Of a DNA stretch of 64,000 nucleotides, positions 1-8,700 are shown piece after piece. The number at the start of each line of letters is the position of its first letter. The stretch's first letter is position 1. The DNA is from Flavobacteriales bacterium. GTDB taxonomy: Bacteria > Bacteroidota > Bacteroidia > Flavobacteriales_D > Sanyastnellaceae. A model generated the notes under the pieces. That model saw only the letters and a program-made list of their open reading frames with translations, did no database searches and was not told the DNA's origin. The stretch lies in contig JAIBBG010000004.1 in the NCBI GenBank assembly GCA_019694805.1, positions 1-64,000 of the forward strand, in the 5' to 3' direction. The translations under genes were made by a program, and so were the position numbers.

Positions 1-33
1 CACCTGAGAAAATTTCTCAGCAAGAAGTATTAA
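1..33 (+). CDS. possible 3' end of an upstream gene (partial)
   Basis: Frame 1 is open from the window edge and ends at TAA (31-33), reading HLRKFLSKKY, a lysine-rich tail typical of a protein C-terminus. It stops 16 bases before the next gene's ATG. The same bases contain a perfect palindrome, CTGAGAAA-A-TTTCTCAG (4-20), which could instead be an operator for the downstream gene. With only ten codons visible this is a weak call and no function can be given. Confidence 0.25.
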   Translation, partial: HLRKFLSKKY

Positions 34-49
34 TAATCCCCATACAAAA

Positions 50-463
50 ATGTATCCACCAGAATTAGTTGCCCCTATGCGTGCAGAACTCGATCAAATC
101 GGGTTTGAAGAATTAATGACACCAGATGCAGTGGACCAGGCGGTAAATAGTCAGGGCACTGTATTGGTCGTATTGAATTCCGTTTGTGGTTGCGCCGCAG
201 GAAGTATGAGACCAGGCGTAAGAAAGGCCATTCAAAATTCGCCCAAATTGCCCGGGAAACTCACTACATCCTTTGCGGGTGTCGATAGAGAAGCAGTAGA
301 GCGTGCGCGTAAATACATGCTCCCTTACCCTCCATCATCACCAAGTATCGCCCTCTTCAAGGACGGCAAATTGATGCACATGGTAGAACGTCATCACATT
401 GAAGGACGCACTGCAGACATGATCGCAGAACACCTCAAATCCGCATTTGAAGAATACTGTTGA
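50..463 (+). CDS. BrxA/BrxB-family bacilliredoxin (YphP/YqiW type)
   Basis: 137 residues, full length for the family. It carries the CGC signature in the context NSVCGCAAG (C46-G47-C48), which marks bacilliredoxins, thioredoxin-fold proteins that remove bacillithiol from mixed disulfides on cytoplasmic proteins. The N-terminal MYPPELVAPMRAEL and the later LPYPPSSPSIALF-like region also fit. There is no signal peptide. A strong hairpin with a T-run follows directly, so it is not cotranscribed with the next gene. Whether this organism makes bacillithiol cannot be judged here, because no bsh genes are in the window. Confidence 0.9.
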   Translation: MYPPELVAPMRAELDQIGFEELMTPDAVDQAVNSQGTVLVVLNSVCGCAAGSMRPGVRKAIQNSPKLPGKLTTSFAGVDREAVERARKYMLPYPPSSPSIALFKDGKLMHMVERHHIEGRTADMIAEHLKSAFEEYC

Positions 464-482
464 TCACAGATAACACTCGACA

Positions 483-511
483 AAGCCATCCGATACACGG
501 GTGGCTTTTTT
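483..511 (+). terminator. Rho-independent terminator after the bacilliredoxin gene
   Basis: A 9-bp stem, AAGCCATCC (483-491) with GGGTGGCTT (499-507) including one T-G pair, has a 7-base loop and runs into a T tract. It lies 20 bases past the bacilliredoxin stop, and argues that the long downstream reading frame starts after it rather than at the TTG at 460. Confidence 0.75.
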
Positions 512-597
512 ATTGGAGAAAAATTTTACCACGTGGGTGTGTACATTCCATGTTTGAAATTTTGCCACATTCAAAAAACTTCATCAACTTTACCAGC

Positions 598-3500
598 ATG
601 TTATGTTATCGGCACACCCAACGTATGCTGGCAGGATTTTTCATCCTGATAACAAGTCTTGTATCTCATGCTCAAGCAGGGAATGAATGGATTAATTACA
701 ATCAACAATATTGGAAATTTCCCATTGCATCTGATGGTCTTTATCAAATCACTTACAACGACCTCCTCATGGGAGGTTTTCCGGTAAGTACGGTCGACCC
801 CAGAAAAATTCAATTATTCGGCAGGGGCTTTGAATGTCCTTTGCACATAGAAGGAGAAAGCGATGGGATATTCAATAGCAGTGACTACATCGAATTTTAT
901 GCACAACACAACGATGGCTGGCTGGACAGTCTCGTTTATGAAAACTCCGATCGACTGGCCAATCCGGCGTATAGTTTATACAATGACACCATTCATTATT
1001 TCCTCACCGTTTCTTCACAAGATGGCTTGAGAAGGCCGATCATTGGATTCAACAACTTCGATGATTACACTCCAGAGCCATATTGCTGGCATGAAGCAAC
1101 TGAGAGTTATCATGAAGAATATTTATTAGGTCTTCAAGACATCAATGGTATTGGTCTTCCTGGTTATGACGTTGCAGAGGGATGGTTTGACAACCGTTTT
1201 CCCAAAGGTGGTAGCCATACTGCTACGATTTCTACTCAAGGAGTTTATCAGGGACTTGATGCGCCGCCAGCGTTGGTGCGGAGTAATGCTGCAAGCGCAT
1301 CCATTGCCGTTGGATTTCCTAACCATCACCTGCAAGTAGGTTGGGGAAATCCTATTCAGGTAGAATTGGATACCAGCTATTACGGCTATCAATTGATACA
1401 TACCGCATTTTCCATTCCCGCTTCATCAATGACTTCCAACACCGTCATCACCCATAGAAGTATAGATGATCTTGGAGTCGCCAGCGACTATCACGCGGTG
1501 AGTTTTGTGAGCATTACATACCCCCACAGTTTTTCCCTTGAAAATTATTCTTCATTTCATTTTTTCTGGAATGGTGAATTAGGCACTTCATTTCGTTTGA
1601 TCGAAATCTCCAATTTCAATTCAACACATCCACGATTATTTGTTCTCAATAGTGGGGCCTCCAAAGAAATTCAACTCTTTGAAGAGGGTGGTCATTACAA
1701 AGCAATTGTGCCAGTTGCAGAATCCGGACAGACACATCTTTGGTTGATGGATGGAGATCAAATACCTGGTCAGGTGCAGCTAAGTCCGGTGACACAAACC
1801 GGATATTTCTCTGATTATGCATCACAGGAAAACGAACACACCTATCTGATCATTACTCATCCATCATTGCTCAATTCAGCCAACAACTACGGAGCGTGGC
1901 GCAACAATGGAGATGTACATTCATTGGTAGTAAATGTCGAAGAATTGTACATGCAATACGCTTGTGGTATTTGGAAAAATCCTTTGGCCATCAGAAGATT
2001 TTGTGATGATTTGATTCACGCATGGGTCGCGCCACCAGAACACTTGTTTATCATTGGTAAATCTATACATGAAGCAGATTTTTCATTTACCAGCGGAGCA
2101 AGAAATGACCCAGAAAAATATGCGCATAATCTCGTTCCCACTTGGGGATATCCAGGTAGTGACGCCCTATTCACAGCAGGATTGAATGGAACGTTGTACG
2201 AAGTGGCCATTCCGACCGGAAGACTCGCAGCGCAGCAAGAACAACAGGTATTGGAATATCTCAACAAGGTGATTGAACATGAATCTCAACCTCCTGCTTT
2301 GTGGCAAAAAAACGTTATGCATTTTGGGGGAGGAACCATAGCCTATGAGCAGGCTTTATTCAAAAGCTATTTAGAAAACTATTCTCAGATTGCTGCAGAT
2401 ACGAGTTTTGGGGGAGTGGTTTATCCCTTCTATAAAAACACGTCGGATCCCATTCAAATGAATGTCTCCGACTCCATACAACTTCTCATCAATGAAGGTG
2501 TATCGTTGATGACATTTTTCGGACATGCCAGTAGCACTGGTTTTGACCAAAACATTGATACGCCGCAGAGTTATGACAATCAAGGTAAGTATCCATTGCT
2601 GATAGGCAATTCATGTTACACTGGCAACATCCATCTTTCCGATGCACAAAGTGCCAGTGAAAATTTCGTGCTTGTTCCAGATCGAGGCATGATTGGATTT
2701 CTTGCTAAAACTGATTTGGGTATTCCGGTTTATCTCAATCTTTTCACTGAAAATTTTTATAAAGAAATCTGCCAACTCAATTATGGCAAAAGCATTGGTG
2801 AATGCATGAAGCTGGCTGTTCGTGATTTTCAAGTGGCTGATGATTTTTATCGGAAAAATGTTGCGCTCAATTTCACGCTACACGGTGATCCTGCCATTCG
2901 ATTGCATGCGCATGAAAAGCCAGATTACAACATCAATGCATCGTCTATCAGTTTTGAACCGGCAGACATCACGGCTTCCATTTCATCATTCGATGTACAT
3001 ATCGTCATAGAAAACATTGGCAAGGCAACGCATGATGATGTCGGCATAGAACTCATCAGACATTATCCAGATGGCACAGACTCTGTTTATGTGACAGTGG
3101 TTGATCAGATATTGCATCGGGACACTGTCACTTTTCATATACCCAACAACACGAGCATTGCAGCAGGCGACAATCGCTTCGATGTGTATATCGATTATCC
3201 TTTGAATGCTGTTGAAGAATTGAATGACATGACCAACAACATCGTCACTTCAAAATCTTTGCTCATCACCAGTGGAGATTTGTTTCCGGTTGTACCATAC
3301 TCTTTCGAAGTCGTTCCAACAAATCAAGTCACTCTCAAAGCTTCAACAGGGTTTGCATTTGAAGAACAGCGCCAATACATCATACAAGCCGACACAACAG
3401 ATCTTTTCAATTCTCCATTTTTGATGACCTTACAAGTGACACAAGGCGGAGGGGTCGTTGAATGGCCGTTGAATCTTTCTTTGGCAGACAGTACGGTAGT

Positions 3501-5637
3501 TTTTTGGCGTTGTAGTCGTGACTCAATCAGTCCGGATCAAACTTACAATTGGTACAATAGCAGTTTTCAATACATATCAGGAGAACATGGCTGGGGACAA
3601 GATCACTTCTTTCAATTTCGAAATAACCTGATCAGTGGTGTAGACCAAAACAATGTATCACGCGAATGGCAATTTGAACCAACGGTTGCCCATTTAAAAT
3701 GTCAGGTTTATGGCGCAGCAAATACCAACTACGAAGCACTCGCCACAAGATATCAACTCAACTTGAATGTGCTTGAATACGGTGGCTTTGGATTTAATGC
3801 CCCAGCGCTGATGGTGGCAGTTTTGGATAGCTCCACCTTTACACCTTGGGCCAGCAATTATAATGGACTAAATCCTAATCACGATTTTGGAAACACCCTG
3901 GAGAGTGCAAACGCTCGAGGCAGGGCGGAACGCTATTTCATTTTCCAACAAGGCGACCCAACACAACTCCAAGCTTTCAACAATATGATGGAGCAAATTC
4001 CAGATAGTCAGTATGTTTTGATATACACCTGGCAATTTGCAGAAAAACAACAATGGGAGGATTATGCACCGGAGATCAATGACTTCTTTGCCAGCATGGG
4101 TGCGAATGCGATCACGGCGTTGCCCGATTCGTTGCCATTCATTGTATTTTTCAGAAAAGGAGAGCCACAAAGTTTGATTGAAATTGTTGGTGGAACATCA
4201 TCTGATTATTTGGTCTTAGAAACCGATCTCATTGGATCGATTGGTCATGCCACCATCCAAAGTCCACTCATCGGACCTGCTGAAAACTGGGGTTCTGCTC
4301 GTTGGAATTTTTCATCTTTGGAGCCTTTAGCCGGAGATCAAAGTCAGTTTATTCTTCATGGTTTAGATGAACAGGGTGCAGATCACTTGCTCGCTGAGAT
4401 CAATCAATCAGGAGAAATTGATGATCTTTCATCCCTTGCGCCCGGCACGCAATTTCCTTATTTACGACTTGAGACGCGTTTGAAAGACACAACGCATTAT
4501 ACATCACCTCAATTGGACCGATGGCATGTTCTATATGACCGAGTTCCGGAATGTGCCATCAATCCGCAGGCTGGTTTCTTTCTTGAAACGGATTCATTGG
4601 TTCAAGGTCAATTTATACAAGTGGCAGTAGCCATTGAAAACATCAGTGATCTGGATATGGACAGCCTAATGGTTCAGTACACTTTGGAGGACGCTGCACA
4701 TAACCTGCACATGATACCATATCCTATGCAGTCGCCATTGCTCTCGGGTGAAATACTCTTTGATACCCTTTCAATAGATACAAGAGATTACGCTGGAAAT
4801 GTGGTATTGCATATCGAGGCCAATCCCGTGATCGACAATTTCGGACAGACCCACCAGCGAGAACAAAGTCATTTCAATAATTTGGCGAATATCAGACTCC
4901 ACATTGAGGAAGATCGAATCAATCCAATCCTGGATGTCACGTTCGATGGACAGCATATTCTGCAGGGAGATATCGTGTCGGTGACTCCGCATATCGTCAT
5001 CACTCTTGATGACGAAAACGAATACTTCATTCTCAACGAAGAAGCCGACACTTCCAGGTTTAAGATTTATCTGACTTCCCCAGACAATGTGGTGAGCCAG
5101 GTGTTTTTTGCATCACCCGACCTGGATTGGATACCCGCCTCGGCACCTGCCAATAAATTCCGCATTGACTACACTCCTGCTCTGGCAATGGATGGCACTT
5201 GGCAACTTCGGGTCCAGGGCAGCGACAAGAGCGGTAATCTATCCGGATCGCTTGATTATGAAATCGACTTTAATATCATCAGCAAGCCGACAATTACTGA
5301 AGTCGTGAATTATCCCAATCCATTTACAACAAGAACTCAATTCGTCTTTACCCTCACAGGAACTGTTCCGCCTGATCAGGTAAAAATCCAGATCATGAAC
5401 ATCAACGGGGATATTGTTCGGGAAATCACGCAGGATGAACTAGGTCCGCTGCGCATTGGAAGAAATTTCACCGAGTATTGGTGGGACGGTACCGATGAAT
5501 TCGGAGACAGGTTGGCCAATGGGGTATATCTCTACCGCGTACAGGCCAAACTGAATGGTGAACCATTGGAAATCAGCGAAACAACCGCATCCAGATTTTT
5601 TAATCGAGGATTTGGAAAGATGTATTTATTCAGGTAA
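598..5637 (+). CDS. porU2: C25 (gingipain-type) cysteine protease, PorU2-like T9SS sortase
   Basis: About 1679 residues from the ATG at 598. This start gives a signal peptide with Arg/His in its n-region and a hydrophobic core ending near HAQA; ATGs at 550 and 625 are alternatives, and the in-frame TTG at 460 precedes a terminator. The C25 domain spans roughly residues 450-780. The catalytic His is visible in FFGHAS (near 642) and the catalytic Cys in GNSCYTG (near 672). Large beta-rich regions follow, then a FlgD-like Ig domain (about 1570-1650) with NYPNPF and GVYLYRV. Known family: PorU is the T9SS sortase that removes the C-terminal signal of cargo and links it to a lipopolysaccharide. 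PorU is usually near 1100-1300 residues, so the greater length fits the PorU2 group better. That this protein sorts cargo is inferred from the family; it could be a secreted C25 protease. T9SS cargo genes follow it. Confidence 0.8.
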   Translation: MLCYRHTQRMLAGFFILITSLVSHAQAGNEWINYNQQYWKFPIASDGLYQITYNDLLMGGFPVSTVDPRKIQLFGRGFECPLHIEGESDGIFNSSDYIEFYAQHNDGWLDSLVYENSDRLANPAYSLYNDTIHYFLTVSSQDGLRRPIIGFNNFDDYTPEPYCWHEATESYHEEYLLGLQDINGIGLPGYDVAEGWFDNRFPKGGSHTATISTQGVYQGLDAPPALVRSNAASASIAVGFPNHHLQVGWGNPIQVELDTSYYGYQLIHTAFSIPASSMTSNTVITHRSIDDLGVASDYHAVSFVSITYPHSFSLENYSSFHFFWNGELGTSFRLIEISNFNSTHPRLFVLNSGASKEIQLFEEGGHYKAIVPVAESGQTHLWLMDGDQIPGQVQLSPVTQTGYFSDYASQENEHTYLIITHPSLLNSANNYGAWRNNGDVHSLVVNVEELYMQYACGIWKNPLAIRRFCDDLIHAWVAPPEHLFIIGKSIHEADFSFTSGARNDPEKYAHNLVPTWGYPGSDALFTAGLNGTLYEVAIPTGRLAAQQEQQVLEYLNKVIEHESQPPALWQKNVMHFGGGTIAYEQALFKSYLENYSQIAADTSFGGVVYPFYKNTSDPIQMNVSDSIQLLINEGVSLMTFFGHASSTGFDQNIDTPQSYDNQGKYPLLIGNSCYTGNIHLSDAQSASENFVLVPDRGMIGFLAKTDLGIPVYLNLFTENFYKEICQLNYGKSIGECMKLAVRDFQVADDFYRKNVALNFTLHGDPAIRLHAHEKPDYNINASSISFEPADITASISSFDVHIVIENIGKATHDDVGIELIRHYPDGTDSVYVTVVDQILHRDTVTFHIPNNTSIAAGDNRFDVYIDYPLNAVEELNDMTNNIVTSKSLLITSGDLFPVVPYSFEVVPTNQVTLKASTGFAFEEQRQYIIQADTTDLFNSPFLMTLQVTQGGGVVEWPLNLSLADSTVVFWRCSRDSISPDQTYNWYNSSFQYISGEHGWGQDHFFQFRNNLISGVDQNNVSREWQFEPTVAHLKCQVYGAANTNYEALATRYQLNLNVLEYGGFGFNAPALMVAVLDSSTFTPWASNYNGLNPNHDFGNTLESANARGRAERYFIFQQGDPTQLQAFNNMMEQIPDSQYVLIYTWQFAEKQQWEDYAPEINDFFASMGANAITALPDSLPFIVFFRKGEPQSLIEIVGGTSSDYLVLETDLIGSIGHATIQSPLIGPAENWGSARWNFSSLEPLAGDQSQFILHGLDEQGADHLLAEINQSGEIDDLSSLAPGTQFPYLRLETRLKDTTHYTSPQLDRWHVLYDRVPECAINPQAGFFLETDSLVQGQFIQVAVAIENISDLDMDSLMVQYTLEDAAHNLHMIPYPMQSPLLSGEILFDTLSIDTRDYAGNVVLHIEANPVIDNFGQTHQREQSHFNNLANIRLHIEEDRINPILDVTFDGQHILQGDIVSVTPHIVITLDDENEYFILNEEADTSRFKIYLTSPDNVVSQVFFASPDLDWIPASAPANKFRIDYTPALAMDGTWQLRVQGSDKSGNLSGSLDYEIDFNIISKPTITEVVNYPNPFTTRTQFVFTLTGTVPPDQVKIQIMNINGDIVREITQDELGPLRIGRNFTEYWWDGTDEFGDRLANGVYLYRVQAKLNGEPLEISETTASRFFNRGFGKMYLFR

Positions 5638-5705
5638 AAGCCATCTTAATAGTGTAAATCAGACACTTATTTCCGATCTGCTTGGTCGTTTACCCACACT
5701 TGCCT

Positions 5706-5713
5706 TATCTTTA
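5706..5713 (+). promoter_or_regulatory. near-consensus Bacteroidota -7 box
   Basis: TATCTTTA matches seven of eight positions of TAnnTTTG. It lies 63 bases before the start of the 1643-residue cargo gene and upstream of the leader hairpins at 5724-5751. No clear -33 element is visible. Confidence 0.3.
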
Positions 5714-5723
5714 CCACCATGAT

Positions 5724-5751
5724 GCAGTCCCTGCTATGGGGCTGCTATAGC
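5724..5751 (+). other. two mutually exclusive hairpins in the leader of the large T9SS cargo gene
   Basis: GCAGTCCC (5724-5731) can pair over 8 bp, with one G-T pair, with GGGGCTGC (5738-5745). GCTAT (5733-5737) can instead pair with ATAGC (5747-5751). The two share bases and cannot form together. The start codon is 25 bases further on. The pairings are seen in the sequence; any regulatory role is speculation. Confidence 0.3.
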
Positions 5752-5776
5752 TTAAAACCGAATAACATTTTACGAG

Positions 5777-8700
5777 ATGAAAGTATCTAGACTCTTTCTG
5801 TGTGTAGTTCTATTGTCATTTACAGCCAATTCTTATGCCACCTGGGGACCTTGGGAGGCTTTTTTTATCGCCAGTGTTAATGGTGGTTCAAATACCTACT
5901 ATGAAGCCGCTGCCGATGGTACCGACGATGGTGCAGATTTTCAAAACAACTATTTCGGACGATTCACGAGTGCAAATAGTCTTGTGATCAAGGGTGGAGA
6001 GCTCAAGTCCTTCAAGAATGGATCTTCAAATGTGTGCTCAGCTGGAATGTACTACCGAGTATACAGAACAGGAGATACTCCTGGGTCCTTCACATCAGTG
6101 AATTTGCCCTGGTCGTGCAGTTTCCCTTGCAGTGGCCTGTTCAGTGCGGGTGATCAAAAGTGGACGACAACATCAGGAACCACAGATATTTTGAGCAGTT
6201 TGACCAATCCGGGAACCTATGTGATAGAAATTTATTGGGATGCCTTCGGAGATGACACCAATCCCTCTTCATGTCCGTCGGGATATTACAAATACATCAG
6301 CAACGGTGGTTTGAACTACAAAGCATATTTTGAGTTCAGCACCAATGATTGTTTTGCTGATGGTGATTTCAACAGCCCAACATGGGGTGGTGATACCGGT
6401 AATTATACCATCATCAACAACAGCAACACGTCAGGACTTACTGGTTCAGAGTCCATTCGCACAAGCACCATTCGATTGAATGCATCTGGTGCAGGAACTC
6501 AGTCTATCAGCACACAAATTTCAACTTGGCAATCACAACAAGAATGGTATTTCTGGCTCGGAAGAAATGGCAACGGTGGTGCACCTCAAGATTTTGACAA
6601 CGCCAACCAACAAGCAGTTTATTTACTTTCTACAACATCAGATTTAGAGTCTGCTTCATGCGATGGATACCGCATTCTCATTGGACAAGCGGGAACTTCA
6701 TACATCCGACTTCAAAGAATAGACAATGGAGTTGCTACAACTATTTTCACTTCTTCAACAGGTATACCGAATGGTCTCACAGACTATGGCATTACGTTCA
6801 AAGTAGTGAGATCACAACTTGGTCAATGGACGATACGCACTTCCACACTTCCAACTAATGCACTGACAACACAGTCGACGCCAACTCCAAACAGTGCACC
6901 TGAAAATACTTCAACCATTACCACGGTCAATCATGGCTCAGTTACGGACAACACGTATGTGCCGGCATCCGGAGATTACTTCGGATTTCAGTCTATTCAT
7001 GACAGCAGTACCGAAGGAGTGCAAGCAGCGGAGTTCGACAATTTTCGCCTTGTGACTGCTCCACCGGATACTTATTTGCAAATCTCAGGAGTAACAAGTG
7101 CATCCATCAATGAAGATGTGGCGAATACAGGCAATTACGCAATAGCTATTTCACTTACCAATTCATCAGCAAGTGCAACGACAGTTGATCTTGTTCTCAC
7201 CTCTGGAACCGCTTCACGCGCTGGTCGTGGTACAACGATCAATACAGATTATGCACCAAGCTATACAACAATCACTGTAACCTGGCCTGCCAGTTCAACA
7301 GCCACTCAATATGTTTACATTGATCCGGACAACAATGCGTTATGCGATGACATTGCAACGCTCGTATTCCAATTGCAGAATGCAACTGGCGGAACCAATG
7401 CCTTTGTCGGACCAACTGACACATTCACATTGACAATTGTCGATGACAACACGGGTTATGAAACTTTGGTGGATGAAGACTTTGAATCAGGCCTTGGTAG
7501 CTGGACTACAACGGGGACGGCTTGGTCGGCAAGCTCTGTTTCGCCAATAGCAGATTCATATTCTGCTAGACATAGTACACAAGCAGTCACTGGTACTTCA
7601 AGCCTTGCGACAGCATTGGATGATGCCAATCTCACCGGCATCAATACAACTTGGAGATTCGAAGTAAGCTTTGCAAATGATGCAACAGCCAACAACAATT
7701 TCCAATACTTCCTCACAGCAAGTGAAGCAGATCTTTACAGTGCAACTGTGGATGGATATGCGGTTGTTGTGGATCAAACTTCATTACCATCAGTTTCTCC
7801 GAATGACTATATCAGACTCTATCGTGTAGATAATGGCGCTTATGCTTCTACTCCGATTGTAACAAGCACCACTGATTGGATCACCAACGTTTCTGGTGGA
7901 ACCAGAGTTGCGTTCGAAGTTTCACTCAATGATGGAGGAACATGGACTTTGAAAGTTGACGCCAATGGCGGATTCGACGCTTTGACCACTCTTGGAAGCG
8001 GAACTGATTTAGGCGGAGGTGCAATCACCTATCCTTCTTTTGACTATTCAGGTATTCGCTTCAAGTATTTACCTGCCGCTTCCGATCTCTTCCGTATAGA
8101 CCAAATAAGCATTACTCAAAAAGGCTGTAAAGAAATTTGGTATAGCCAAGGATCCGGCAATTCTGATGGTGCAATTTGGGATGATGTTGTTTCTGGAACA
8201 GGAGGCACTGTTGTTTCTGGACGTTACGATCGATTTGTCATTCAATCAGGGCATAACGTTACAGTCAACAATACCTGGTTAACCAGATCAGTAGCCATCA
8301 ACAGTGGCGGCACTCTCACAGGCGGCACAGGTAATTTGGTGGTATATGAAAGTTTTGCCAATGATGGAACATTCACAGCTAATACTTCGACTGTTACTTT
8401 CAAAGGACAAACCGCTCAGTCCATCCTAGGTACAAACAGTACCACCTTCCGTAATTTGACTGTTGACAACGATGGATCAACTGTAACCGTGCTCACAGCA
8501 GCTTCTGTGACCGGAGTTGTAGCCATGGAAGAAGGTACTTTGCAAACAGGTGATATCCTTACACTCGTTTCTAATTCTTCAGGCTCGGCTTCTATCGGTG
8601 AAATAAAGAGTGGAGCGATAGTATCTGGTGAAGTTACTCTTCAACGTTACATTCCATCTATTAATTATATATATGGAAACTGGGTTAATTTAGGATGTCC

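Noticed and set aside
460..597. N-terminal extension of the C25 protease from TTG 460
   Set aside because: The region contains the bacilliredoxin terminator and the extension would bury the signal peptide.
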